Of a stretch of 64,000 nucleotides of DNA, positions 8,145-16,081 are shown piece by piece (the first letter of the stretch is position 1; every line of letters starts with the position of its first letter). The DNA comes from Desulfosalsimonas propionicica. Lineage in GTDB: Bacteria; Desulfobacterota; Desulfobacteria; Desulfobacterales; Desulfosalsimonadaceae. Location: positions 124,001 through 188,000 of the forward strand of contig NZ_JACDUS010000005.1 in assembly GCF_013761005.1 (NCBI RefSeq), read 5' to 3'. The notes under the pieces were generated by a model that did not search any database, had not been told where the DNA came from, and was given only the letters and a program-made list of their open reading frames with translations. A program made the translations under genes and the position numbers.

Positions 8145-8540
8145 ATGGAAACTGCCGAAAACACAATCAATTTAAATTTTTTCACGGCTACCGACGTGGC
8201 GAAAATCTTCGGGCCGAATTTTTTGGATGCTGATGTTTGCCGGCAGTGGATATTGAGGCGGCTGCATCCGGATGGCGCTTTTTGCCCGTGTTGCGGATCT
8301 GGTCTGACCGGTACAGCACTGGGTCGTTTTTGGCAGAGCCGGACCGTTACCTGCCGGAGCTGCGGCAGAGATTTCACAGCCCGGACCGGCACCATTTTGG
8401 CAGGCAAAAATCTTTCTTATCAGGAAATCGTCCTGATGGCCTGGCTGATGGCGCGCGGGGATTCGAACAGCGAGATATCGGAAATCATTGGATGCAACCG
8501 GGAGACTGTCCGGCTGTGGAGATTTCAACTGGAGGGATAG
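8145..8540 (+). CDS. zinc-ribbon and HTH DNA-binding protein
   Basis: A 131-residue protein with a four-cysteine zinc ribbon (FCPCC near residue 45 and CRSCG near residue 70) followed by a helix-turn-helix (SEISEIIGCNRETVRLWRF) at the C-terminus. The layout resembles the zinc-ribbon heads of IS1595/InsA-type transposases, but there is no catalytic DDE domain, so it is probably a phage regulator. Start 8145 has GGTGG upstream. It ends just before the ASCH-like gene. Confidence 0.6.
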   Translation: METAENTINLNFFTATDVAKIFGPNFLDADVCRQWILRRLHPDGAFCPCCGSGLTGTALGRFWQSRTVTCRSCGRDFTARTGTILAGKNLSYQEIVLMAWLMARGDSNSEISEIIGCNRETVRLWRFQLEG

Positions 8541-8541
8541 C

Positions 8542-8883
8542 ATGCCCAGGAATATGAGCTTTGCGATTACGACCGATCAGGTGCGAAACCAGATCAAGAC
8601 CGTTACACGTCGCCTGGGATGGTGGTTTCTGAAACCCGGAGACGTTGTCAATGCCGTTGAAAAGGCAATGGGATTGAAGAAGGGCGAAAAAGTCAAAAGG
8701 ATCACGCAAATTCGAATTGTTTCTGCAAACCCGGAGCCCCTTTGTGCAATCGATGAATCCGATGTGGTTAAAGAGGGGTTCCCGGAGTTGACCCCGGAAG
8801 AGTTTATCGAGATGTTTTGTCGTCACAATAAGTGCACGTCGCAGACCACGGTTAACCGTATCGAGTTTGAATATTTGTCATGA
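8542..8883 (+). CDS. ASCH-domain-like protein
   Basis: A 113-residue protein. The N-terminus (FAITTDQVRNQIKTVTRR) and the following WWFLKPGDVV resemble phage ASCH-fold proteins, which bind RNA or modified bases. The start at 8542 follows GGAGGG, one base after the previous stop codon. It overlaps the next start by four bases (ATGA), so translation is coupled with the small terminase. Confidence 0.55.
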   Translation: MPRNMSFAITTDQVRNQIKTVTRRLGWWFLKPGDVVNAVEKAMGLKKGEKVKRITQIRIVSANPEPLCAIDESDVVKEGFPELTPEEFIEMFCRHNKCTSQTTVNRIEFEYLS

Positions 8884-9392
8884 CCAAGGCCCTGAAAAAC
8901 ATTCCCGCGGTGGTGGAGTACCTGGACCGGGCCGGATGGAAAATTGGTAAGTCGGCTGCCTATAAGCACAAGAAGGAAGGCAAGCTGCTGCCGTCTGCAG
9001 ATGGGACGTTTCCGCTCAAGACCGTTGAGAAGTATGCAAAGCAATGGCTGGAGAAAAAAGACGGATCCGGGACTTTGGATGATCTGCAGGAAGCCACGGC
9101 CAAAGCCCAGCTGGAAAAGCTCCAGGCCCAGGCGCGGCACTGGGACACAAAGACCAAGATTGAGATGGGTGAATATGTCCACCGCAATCAATGGGACCGT
9201 GAATTGGCCGCGAGGGCAAAGGTGTTCCGCTCAGACATGGAAAATTTCATCCGGGCCCAGGCCTCAGAGATCATCCGGATCGTGGAAGGTGATCCGGAAA
9301 AGGCGCCGGATCTGATTGAAATGTACCTGGAACACCTGGAAGCCTGGCTGAACCGGTACAGCAAGCCAAAGACATGGAAGGTGGTTGAGTAA
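8880..9392 (+). CDS. terminase small subunit-like protein
   Basis: A 170-residue protein with an N-terminal helix-turn-helix-like part (YLDRAGWKIGKSAAYKHKK) and a long charged helix (about 60-110), the pattern of Nu1-like small terminases that bind the packaging site. It lies two genes before the large terminase, separated by a methyltransferase-like gene. Its stop overlaps the next ATG by one base. The call rests on position and architecture. Confidence 0.6.
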   Translation: MTKALKNIPAVVEYLDRAGWKIGKSAAYKHKKEGKLLPSADGTFPLKTVEKYAKQWLEKKDGSGTLDDLQEATAKAQLEKLQAQARHWDTKTKIEMGEYVHRNQWDRELAARAKVFRSDMENFIRAQASEIIRIVEGDPEKAPDLIEMYLEHLEAWLNRYSKPKTWKVVE

Positions 9393-10066
9393 TGCTGAAT
9401 CAGCCTCCATTTTTGCTTTCAGTTTATGACTATACTGGCAACTGGGCGCGCCCTTATATCGATGCCGGATGGCGGGTGCTGCTGTGGGATCAGCATTTTG
9501 AAGGGAGCATCCTTGAAGGGTTTGGCCGATTGGTCAGCCTGGTGGAGGAAGAAAATGAGGGCCGCGTGGATGGACTGTTAGCCGCGCCGCCGTGCACTGC
9601 ATTTGCTGCATCCGGTGCCCGCTGGTGGCAGTACAAAGATTCGCCAGGGTCTGCAGAGCCGCCATGGGAATCCTTCACCGAGCAGATGGTGGGCCTGACG
9701 CTGATCGTGTGGGAAATGGTGGTCAGGTTTCGGCCCAGGTTCTGGGCACTGGAAAACCCTGTGGGCCGGATTGAAAAATTATGCCCTGAGCTCAAGCCTT
9801 TTCGCCGGATGTCGTTTAACCCGTGTGATTATGGCGATCCCTATATAAAAAAGACAATCCTGTGGGGAGATTTCAACCCAAACCTGCCCCGCAACCCGGT
9901 CAGGCCGGTTGAAGGTTCAAAAATGCACCGGCTGCCGGCCGGCCGGCGCAGGTCTGAATTGAGAAGTGTTACGCCTTCCGGATTTGCCCGGGCCTTTTAT
10001 AAGGCGAATCACGATCTTTCCATAAACTTTGCCAGTGGAAGGCAATTGGAGTTATTTGCATCATGA
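9392..10066 (+). CDS. DNA cytosine methyltransferase-like protein
   Basis: A 224-residue protein. The Pro-Cys motif of C5 cytosine methyltransferases is visible (AAPPCTAFAASG, residues about 66-77), with an ENPVGRI segment in place of the ENV motif and a Rossmann-like start (LLSVYDYTGNWARPYIDAGW). It is shorter than typical Dcm enzymes and its SAM loop is unusual (YTGNWAR rather than FAGxGG), so activity is uncertain. It lies between the terminase genes and overlaps both. Likely roles are protection from host restriction or marking DNA for packaging. Confidence 0.6.
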   Translation: MLNQPPFLLSVYDYTGNWARPYIDAGWRVLLWDQHFEGSILEGFGRLVSLVEEENEGRVDGLLAAPPCTAFAASGARWWQYKDSPGSAEPPWESFTEQMVGLTLIVWEMVVRFRPRFWALENPVGRIEKLCPELKPFRRMSFNPCDYGDPYIKKTILWGDFNPNLPRNPVRPVEGSKMHRLPAGRRRSELRSVTPSGFARAFYKANHDLSINFASGRQLELFAS

Positions 10067-12009
10067 TCCAGGAAGCCCATGAAATAATCGATCCGACCGA
10101 AGACGTGGCGCCGGAGTTTATCTTTACACCCTCGGAGCGCCGGGTGTTTAAGGAGAAAGAAAAGGTCACGGTGTCGCAGCATGCCGATGCCCACCGGCAG
10201 GTCACGCGCGGGCCGTGGAAGGGGCAGTGGGACACGGCCAATACCGAGTATCTGCGGTTTCCCATGGATTTGTGGAACAGGCCCTGGATCCGCAAGATCT
10301 TCATGTGCTGGGCCCCGCAGACCGGCAAGACCCAGGTGGCCCTAAACTGCCTGCACTATGCCATTGACCAGGATCCGGACACGGCTTTTTATGTCATGTC
10401 CACCGAGGGCACCACCAAGCGGATCAAGCAGAAACAGATTGATCCCTTGATTGAGTCCAGCCCGCGCGTATCCGACCTGGTGGCCGACTCCACAAATTAT
10501 TCCATCCAGTTTCAAAACGGCATGGACCTGATGCTGGCCTGGGCCACGTCTGTTTCCGCCCTGGCATCGGAGTCGGCCCGGTACATGTTTTTCGACGAGG
10601 TGGACAAATACGATCCGCCCATCAACCTGGACCTGGGTGACATCCGGACCAACGCGTATCCGCACACAAAGAAGCTGCTGTATTACACCACGCCCGAAGA
10701 CGAAACCGCGCCCATCACCCGGCTGATTCGCGAGGAGGCGGATATCCTGTACCGGTTTCAGGCCCGGTGCCCCAAGTGCGGCCATTATCAGTTCATGGAA
10801 TTTGACCGGATCAAATGGCCCAAAGACATCCGGGACCCGCGCAAGGTCACCCGCCGCAAGATGGCCCGGTATGTGTGCGTATCCTGCGAAATCGGCTGGA
10901 CTGACGATCACAGGGATGTGGCCGTCCGAAATGGCCGATGGGTTCCGTTTGTGGGCAAACATCCCATGTTCGGTGATTTCCCGGAGCCGCCGGACCGGCC
11001 CGTGTCCGTGGCCTTGCATCTGCCGTCCTGGTATTCCCCCTTTATCTCCCTGTCTGATGTGGCCGCGGCCTTTCTGCATGGACTGAAAGACCCCAACAAA
11101 CTGCGGATTTTTATCACCCAGCACAAGGCCGAGCCCTGGGTTTTCCGGGTCAAGACCACCACGGAAGATCAGGTGTTAAAAGCCCGGATCCCTGAGCTCA
11201 AACCCCAGACCGTGCCTGCAGCCGCCGTGGCCCTGACCTGCGGCATTGACGTTCAGAAATATGGCTTCTGGTTTTTGGTGCGCGCCTGGGCCCGGGATTA
11301 TACTTCCTGGCTGATCCATTACGGTTTTCTGTCTTACTGGGCGGAAATCGACGACCTGCTGTTTATGCGGGAATATCCCCGGGCCGGCGGCGGGCCGGGC
11401 ATGCGTATCTGGCGGGCCGGGATCGACACCGGCGGCGGCCAATACGAGGAGGAAATCTCATCGGCCGAGCAGGTTTATCTCTGGCTGCTGGAAAACCGAG
11501 TGGGCCGGGGCAGCCAGGTATGGGGCACCAAGGGGGCGTCCAAGAGCCTGGCCAGCAAAATTTCCGTGGGCAAATCCCTGCAGCACACCCCATCAGGCCG
11601 ATCCATACCGGGCGGATTGTCAATTATCAGCCTGGATACGGACAAACTCAAAGACACGGTGCATTTCAGACTGGAAAAGGCCATGGCCGGCACCGAGGAA
11701 ACCGCTCAAATGGCCGCCTACCTGCACGCGGACACAAAGGCTGATTATGCCAAACAGATCATGGCGGAAGTCAAAAAGCAGGACAAAAAGGGGAAAGAAA
11801 CCTGGGTGCAGGAATACCGGGAAAACCATTTGCTGGACTGCGAGGTCATCGCCCACGCCCTGGCCGATCCCGAGTGGCCCGGCGGCGGGGTGCACCTGCT
11901 GTCCGAGCCGGCCACCGAAGACCCGCCGCCCAAAAAGCCGGCCCAGTCCGCCAATCCGCGGGAGAGGGCCGCCGCGATCCGTGAACGAATCCGAAACCAC
12001 CGAAGATAA
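10063..12009 (+). CDS. terminase large subunit, GpA family
   Basis: A 648-residue packaging motor. The ATPase part has a Walker A-like APQTGKTQ near residue 88 and Walker B MFFDEVD near residue 180. A four-cysteine zinc finger follows (CPKCGHYQ and CVSCEIGW, about 240-285). The nuclease half begins at about 390 with GIDVQKYGFWFLVRAW. Length and order match lambda GpA-type terminases, which cut cohesive ends and drive DNA into the prohead. Its ATG overlaps the previous stop codon. Confidence 0.92.
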   Translation: MIQEAHEIIDPTEDVAPEFIFTPSERRVFKEKEKVTVSQHADAHRQVTRGPWKGQWDTANTEYLRFPMDLWNRPWIRKIFMCWAPQTGKTQVALNCLHYAIDQDPDTAFYVMSTEGTTKRIKQKQIDPLIESSPRVSDLVADSTNYSIQFQNGMDLMLAWATSVSALASESARYMFFDEVDKYDPPINLDLGDIRTNAYPHTKKLLYYTTPEDETAPITRLIREEADILYRFQARCPKCGHYQFMEFDRIKWPKDIRDPRKVTRRKMARYVCVSCEIGWTDDHRDVAVRNGRWVPFVGKHPMFGDFPEPPDRPVSVALHLPSWYSPFISLSDVAAAFLHGLKDPNKLRIFITQHKAEPWVFRVKTTTEDQVLKARIPELKPQTVPAAAVALTCGIDVQKYGFWFLVRAWARDYTSWLIHYGFLSYWAEIDDLLFMREYPRAGGGPGMRIWRAGIDTGGGQYEEEISSAEQVYLWLLENRVGRGSQVWGTKGASKSLASKISVGKSLQHTPSGRSIPGGLSIISLDTDKLKDTVHFRLEKAMAGTEETAQMAAYLHADTKADYAKQIMAEVKKQDKKGKETWVQEYRENHLLDCEVIAHALADPEWPGGGVHLLSEPATEDPPPKKPAQSANPRERAAAIRERIRNHRR

Positions 12010-12020
12010 AGGGGGTCCCC

Positions 12021-12275
12021 ATGACCGAACAACGACACGCTTTCGTCTACCGCCGCAACCGTCCGGATCTGCAGAATACCGGGCAGGCCCGCACAAACCG
12101 GCTGCTTAACATCGACCAGGTCCGCCGTCGGCTCAATTGCTCCAAGTCCCACGTCTACAATCTGATCCAGTCCGGCGAACTGCCCGCGGTCACCCTTGGG
12201 GCGTCCAAAGGCAAAAGGGTATATGAGTCTGAGGTGGATGAATATCTTGCGCGCAGACATGACCTGGAGGTATAA
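12021..12275 (+). CDS. excisionase-like HTH protein
   Basis: An 84-residue protein with a MerR/excisionase-type HTH (LNIDQVRRRLNCSKSHVYNL, then LPAVTLGASKGKRVYESEVD). Such proteins act as regulators, excisionases or small packaging factors. The position directly after the large terminase fits a packaging or late regulator better than excision. Start 12021 follows AAAGGGGG. Confidence 0.6.
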   Translation: MTEQRHAFVYRRNRPDLQNTGQARTNRLLNIDQVRRRLNCSKSHVYNLIQSGELPAVTLGASKGKRVYESEVDEYLARRHDLEV

Positions 12276-12276
12276 A

Positions 12277-12753
12277 ATGAAAGCAGTGCCAACCTTTCCT
12301 GCTGAAATGATAAAGAGGCCTGGAATGCAGCAGATTTCCAAAGCCTGGGACGTTTTTGTGGATATCACAACCCTTATCTGGTTTGTGGTGTTTATAATCC
12401 CCCTGGTATCAGACGGCCGGGGCGCAGGCTGGGTCGGGCCGGTCATGGCTGTGATCGGCGGGATCTATGTCATTGAGTTGGTGGTTATCTTCCGCCGGTC
12501 GGCCGGCTTTTGGGATTTTTTGCGCCAGGCATGGCTTGATCTGCTGCTGCTGATTCCGTTTTTTCGGATTTTCCGGGTCGGGCGAATCGCCAGGCTTTTT
12601 CGGCTCAGGCGTCTGGCCCGGTTTGTCCGGAACCATAAATCCCTGCGCCGCATTGCACGCACCAGCGTCATTGAGACAAGCGTTGAGGGCCTGGACCTGG
12701 TGCAAAAAACATTCGAGCGCCTTTCCCGCTTTTTTAGCGCCTACCGCCGCTGA
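12277..12753 (+). CDS. four-helix membrane protein with voltage-sensor-like S4 segment
   Basis: A 158-residue membrane protein. Predicted helices lie at about 28-46 (S1-like), 52-72 (S2-like, with a Glu), 80-97 (S3-like, WLDLLLLIPFF with an Asp) and 98-120. The last has Arg at nearly every third position (RIFRVGRIARLFRLRRLARF), the hallmark of S4 voltage-sensing helices. No pore helix or selectivity filter follows; the chain ends with a charged helix. It is thus a lone voltage-sensor-like domain. Start 12277 follows GGAGG, one base after the previous stop codon. Function in the phage is unknown. Confidence 0.6.
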   Translation: MKAVPTFPAEMIKRPGMQQISKAWDVFVDITTLIWFVVFIIPLVSDGRGAGWVGPVMAVIGGIYVIELVVIFRRSAGFWDFLRQAWLDLLLLIPFFRIFRVGRIARLFRLRRLARFVRNHKSLRRIARTSVIETSVEGLDLVQKTFERLSRFFSAYRR

Positions 12754-13098
12754 TCTTTTCCCCCCAACAAACATTCTTTGTTTCGCTCTCGTTTTTTCAA
12801 GGCCTGTATCTGGCAGCCCAGGTGCGGCCAAAGTGGATTCGAGTAAGGGAAAACGATTCCCGGCGTTGGGTGGTTGCAGTGATCGGGTTGGTTATGTAAA
12901 CGATTTAGAGTCGCAAAATGCGATGATAAAATAGAGAGACAGAAAAAATTCTGTGTCCCCCTTACCATTGCTGTGGTCCCAAAAGGGTCTTATTATTAAA
13001 CAATAAAGAGGAATGGATTTAAAAATCAGAGCAGAAATCAATATATGGTGCCCATCTAATTGTTTTTTTCAATATAAAGTGGGTAGAACCGAAAGTCC
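12754..13098. other. gene-free stretch before the toxin module
   Basis: No convincing coding frame on either strand. It contains a small inverted repeat ACAGAA-AAAA-TTCTGT at 12939-12954 followed by GTCCCCC, and it becomes AT-rich towards the next promoter, unlike the GC-rich phage genes on both sides. It may be the junction of an acquired segment. Confidence 0.5.
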
Positions 13099-13134
13099 TT
13101 GACAAAGAGAGGTATTCTGTACTTTCACAAAGTA
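13099..13134 (+). promoter_or_regulatory. candidate promoter and operator of the toxin module
   Basis: TTGACA at 13099-13104 and a weak -10 (TACTTT, 13120-13125) are 15 bases apart. The -10 lies in a 15-base palindrome TACTTT-CAC-AAAGTA (13120-13134). A palindrome over the -10 fits self-repression, as in many toxin-antitoxin operons. Confidence 0.45.
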
Positions 13135-13193
13135 AGAGCATAGTTCAGGCCATGAAAATATTTTTCTATGGCTCTAATTAAGAGGGCAGAACA

Positions 13194-13640
13194 ATGGTAT
13201 CGACAGCAGATTGCATCCCAAATCCTTCAAGGTTGGAAAGCTTATCCAAACGATCCAACAATATTTATAACGGATTGTTGCGCGGATCGCAATTTTTTCT
13301 AATGATGAAGGTGTTATTTCTGTGTATCGGACAGTATCTTCATCTTAAACTTACGATTTTTCAAATTCGTAGGATGTTGGATAAGTGCGCACCGGGGTGC
13401 GAAAATATTACCGGGTGTCTTTCCGCAATTAAAGATTCAACAGTGAAATTGCGGGATATGCATTTAGAATTCTTCACAAGCCTACCAAAGCAGGTCTCAC
13501 GTTATAACAGGATTTACCGTGCCTCTGTTTTTTTGCTTGAAAACAGTCTGTTTTTACTTGATGAACTGGTGGAAGACTGCGAAATCGGGTCGGATCAGGA
13601 CTTCCGGGAACTGGTTAAGGGAATTGCAGAAAAGTTTTGA
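13194..13640 (+). CDS. unknown protein upstream of a RelE/ParE-like toxin, candidate antitoxin
   Basis: A 148-residue, helix-rich protein starting after AAGAGGGC. There is a hydrophobic stretch at about 33-52 (FFLMMKVLFLCIGQYLHLKL) and a second near 108-120, with cysteines at 43, 65, 69 and 75. The gene ends one base before the toxin ATG, so the two are one operon. Usual RelE/ParE antitoxins are 60-100 residues with an HTH or ribbon-helix-helix; I see neither here. It could be a new antitoxin type or an unrelated gene. Confidence 0.5.
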   Translation: MVSTADCIPNPSRLESLSKRSNNIYNGLLRGSQFFLMMKVLFLCIGQYLHLKLTIFQIRRMLDKCAPGCENITGCLSAIKDSTVKLRDMHLEFFTSLPKQVSRYNRIYRASVFLLENSLFLLDELVEDCEIGSDQDFRELVKGIAEKF

Positions 13641-14018
13641 ATGTCCATTCAGATACAGTATCCAGGCAATGTCGGGCGTGAGTTTAAGGGAATCTTTAAA
13701 ACATATCCCAAGTCCAAAAAACGCATTAAGGATACAATAAAAACACTTAAAAAAAATCCCCGCCAAGGAGATCGTTATCCCGGTTTTGAAGGCCTTGAGG
13801 TCAGAAAGCTCAGAATCGGGTTGAAGGAATACAAAATCAGTAAAAGAAATGGGTTGAGGTTGATGTTTTTATATCTGCCTGAAAAATCAAAAATCCTTCT
13901 ATTGACAGTTTATACCAAAAAACATTACGGAAAAGAGAGCGAAATAAAAACGATAGCGCTGGAGCGGTTGAGAGAGTTTGGCTCAGAAACAGCATTGAAT
14001 GATTTCGATTTACTATAA
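13641..14018 (+). CDS. RelE/ParE-family toxin-like protein
   Basis: A 125-residue basic protein. The order of elements is that of the RelE/ParE fold: an N-terminal strand (IQIQYPGNVGREFK), two helices rich in Lys, then strands VRKLRIGLKEYKIS, LRLMFLYL and KILLLTVYTKKHYGKE, the last being the usual family signature. Such proteins cleave mRNA on ribosomes or poison gyrase. It lies directly after the candidate antitoxin. The C-terminal 25 residues extend past the usual fold. Base composition is lower in GC than the flanking phage genes, suggesting separate acquisition. Confidence 0.65.
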   Translation: MSIQIQYPGNVGREFKGIFKTYPKSKKRIKDTIKTLKKNPRQGDRYPGFEGLEVRKLRIGLKEYKISKRNGLRLMFLYLPEKSKILLLTVYTKKHYGKESEIKTIALERLREFGSETALNDFDLL

Positions 14019-14029
14019 ACTGATCATCC

Positions 14030-14110
14030 CCAGGGCAACTTGCCCTGGCCGCCACCGGGTTGCGATCCGGAGGTTTTTTGTGGCCGGTAAAAATTTTTTG
14101 CCGGCCACAA
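14030..14110 (+). terminator. hairpin cluster with terminator after toxin gene
   Basis: Three hairpins follow each other. CCAGGGCA/TGCCCTGG has a 3-base loop (14030-14048). CC-A-CCGG/CCGG-A-GG is followed by six T (about 14052-14079). TTGTGGCCGG/CCGGCCACAA has a 13-base loop (14078-14110). The middle one has the form of an intrinsic terminator. Together they should close the toxin operon. Confidence 0.55.
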
Positions 14111-14157
14111 GTGCGTTCCTGCCATTGAAAACAGTTCCGCATAATTTTCTGTCCACT

Positions 14158-14188
14158 ACTTCCATGACGTCCATAACTTCCATGACGT
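14158..14188 (+). repeat. 13-base direct repeat upstream of the head-gene promoter
   Basis: ACTTCCATGACGT occurs at 14158-14170 and 14176-14188, 18 bases apart. It ends two bases before the -35 box of the promoter at 14191-14220. Two phased copies just upstream of a promoter suggest an activator site. Confidence 0.6.
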
Positions 14189-14190
14189 AT

Positions 14191-14220
14191 TAGACAACGA
14201 AACGACCTGCCCAATATAAT
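14191..14220 (+). promoter_or_regulatory. promoter of the head operon
   Basis: TAGACA at 14191-14196 and a perfect TATAAT at 14215-14220 are 18 bases apart. The first head gene starts at 14262. Transcription should begin near 14227, inside the left arm of the hairpin described next. Confidence 0.7.
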
Positions 14221-14221
14221 G

Positions 14222-14261
14222 ACCCCATCATGTGGCAAAAATCCATATATGGGGTTTTTTT
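14222..14261 (+). terminator. terminator hairpin overlapping the head-operon start
   Basis: ACCCCAT (14222-14228) pairs with ATGGGGT (14249-14255) and is followed by a run of seven T (14255-14261); the ATG of the first head gene comes next. Transcripts arriving from upstream would contain both arms and stop. Those starting at the adjacent promoter would lack most of the left arm and pass. Confidence 0.6.
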
Positions 14262-14489
14262 ATGTCCTGTTTCACCATCGCGGAGTTAGACGAACAGATC
14301 ACGGCCTATAAGGCGGCGCTAAAGGCCGTGTCCATCAACCAGGAATACACGGTGGGCGGCCGGCGCTTTTCCCGGGCCGATCTGCCCGAGATCCGAAAAA
14401 CCCTGGAATGGCTGGGGACCGAAAGATCCCGGATGGCCCACGGCATGACCCCGGGCATGCAGGGCGTGTCCACGCGGGTGGCCCGATGA
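14262..14489 (+). CDS. small head-region protein, DUF6148-like
   Basis: A 75-residue protein. The helix pair TIAELDEQITAYKAALKAV, then GRRFSRADLPEIRKTLEWL, is the pattern of small proteins placed between terminase and portal in many lambda-like phages (gpW-like or DUF6148). It probably serves head completion or connector assembly. The ATG at 14262 sits right behind the T run of the terminator. An in-frame start at 14232 would lie inside the hairpin. Its last bases overlap the portal start (ATGA). Confidence 0.6.
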   Translation: MSCFTIAELDEQITAYKAALKAVSINQEYTVGGRRFSRADLPEIRKTLEWLGTERSRMAHGMTPGMQGVSTRVAR

Positions 14490-16081
14490 TGGATAATCCG
14501 CATACGCCTTCCAAGCCCGGCCACGATGCCGGCTCCGGCCGCATTGCCGCTGGTTTTTCTGGCGGCCGGTTTCCACTGGTGGGCCAGGCACCGGGCCAGC
14601 GCCAGGTTTCCGCGGCTGCCCAGGCCCCGGCTGCGGGCCGCAAAAACCCGCTTTCCGGATCCGGATATCCGGACATTCACCGCACGGCCGCATCCCGCAA
14701 GGGCACCATGTCCAACTGGGTGGTCCGCCGCTTAAACCGGGTGACTGAATCTTCCGAGCGCATCACGGTCACGGACCGCGCCGCGGACATGGTGGCAAAT
14801 GATCCGCACGCGGCCTCCATTGTGGATTCCATGGCCCTTAACTCCGTGGGCACGGGCTTAATCGCCCAATCCAATCCCCACCAATCCATCCTGGGCTGGA
14901 CCGACACCCAGGTGCAGGATTTCCAGGAGCAGGCCGAATGGTGGTTTTCGGTCTGGGGCCGGGAGGCCGACGTCACCGGGCGCATGCCCTGGTGGTGCAT
15001 CGAGTTTTTAACCGCGTATTCCCTGTTTGTGCACGGCGAATACCTGCGCGTGCCCGTGGTGCTGGACCAGCCCAACCGTTCTTTTTCCATGGCGCTTCAA
15101 TGCCTGCACCCGGCCCGGTTGGCAACCCCCCGGGATCAGGTCAGCAGTATCAAAATCCGCGACGGCGTGGAGCTAACCCCCTGGGGCGCGCCGGCCCGGT
15201 ACTGGGTCGCCAACCCCTCGGATCGGTTTCTCCGCACCCCGTCTGGCCTGATGTCTTCCCAGTTTGCCCGGGTGCCGGCCTGGACCGGCCACCGGCCCGG
15301 GTGCTTTCACGGGTTTGTGGCCAAGTCCGAGGAGCAGGTCCGGGGCGTGTCCATTCTGGCCCCGGCCATGAAGTTTTTCCGGGACCTGTCGGATTACCTG
15401 GATTTCGAGCTGGTGGGCGCCATTGTGGCCGCCAGTTTCCCGGTGTTCATCGAGACCAACAACCCATACGAGCAGGCCGCGGGCATGAAGAAACCGCCCG
15501 AGCCCTTCCATGATATCGAGGCCGGCGGCGTCTACTTCGGCGCCTCCAACCAGCGGCCCCACGTGCTTTCCCCGAACCGGCCCGGAAACACCTTTCCGGA
15601 TTTTGTCGAACGCCTGCTTCGTGCCGTGGGCGCATCTGTGGGCATGCCTTACGAGGTGGTGGCAAAAGACTTTTCCAAGACCAATTATTCCAGCGCCCGG
15701 GCCGCCCTGCTCGAAGCCTGGCGCGTGTATTCCTTTTACCAGAAATGGATGGTGGACAACTTCTGCCAGCCGGTTTGGGAGATGGTGCTGGAGGAAGCCT
15801 GGCTGCGCGGATATTTAAAGCTGCCCCGACGCGACCAGGATTTCTACGATATCCGCCAGGCCGCGTGCCGGGCCCGGTGGATTCCGCCCAAGCGCGGCCA
15901 TGTGGATCCGGTCAAGGAGATCACCGCCATGGTCAAGGCCCTGGAAAACGATATCACAACCCTGGCCGACAGCGCAGCCGAGATGTCGGGCGGAGACTGG
16001 GAGTCCACCGTCTCCCAGCGCGCCCGGGAGCGCCGCCGCCAGCGCGATGCCAACGGCACCGGATTGGAGGAAGATGAATGA
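14486..16081 (+). CDS. portal protein, lambda family
   Basis: A 531-residue portal subunit, the ring through which DNA enters and leaves the head and on which the terminase docks. Recognisable stretches include TVTDRAADMVANDPHAASIV near residue 95, the mixed core around RDLSDYLDFELVGAIVAASF, and KDFSKTNYSSARAALLEAWR near residue 395, all typical of the lambda B family. Length agrees. The frame opens at 14408, but the start at 14486 overlaps the previous stop (ATGA) and avoids a Pro/Gly-rich leader. The stop overlaps the protease start. Confidence 0.9.
   Translation: MMDNPHTPSKPGHDAGSGRIAAGFSGGRFPLVGQAPGQRQVSAAAQAPAAGRKNPLSGSGYPDIHRTAASRKGTMSNWVVRRLNRVTESSERITVTDRAADMVANDPHAASIVDSMALNSVGTGLIAQSNPHQSILGWTDTQVQDFQEQAEWWFSVWGREADVTGRMPWWCIEFLTAYSLFVHGEYLRVPVVLDQPNRSFSMALQCLHPARLATPRDQVSSIKIRDGVELTPWGAPARYWVANPSDRFLRTPSGLMSSQFARVPAWTGHRPGCFHGFVAKSEEQVRGVSILAPAMKFFRDLSDYLDFELVGAIVAASFPVFIETNNPYEQAAGMKKPPEPFHDIEAGGVYFGASNQRPHVLSPNRPGNTFPDFVERLLRAVGASVGMPYEVVAKDFSKTNYSSARAALLEAWRVYSFYQKWMVDNFCQPVWEMVLEEAWLRGYLKLPRRDQDFYDIRQAACRARWIPPKRGHVDPVKEITAMVKALENDITTLADSAAEMSGGDWESTVSQRARERRRQRDANGTGLEEDE

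Noticed and set aside
12021-12275. Calling this HTH protein the prophage excisionase
   Set aside because: It lies after the large terminase in late-gene territory and far from any integrase, so a regulatory or packaging role is more likely.
13999-14193. 64-codon frame after the toxin gene
   Set aside because: It consists of hairpin and repeat sequence, ends in Thr/Ser/Met repeats from the 13-base DNA repeat, and has no ribosome site.
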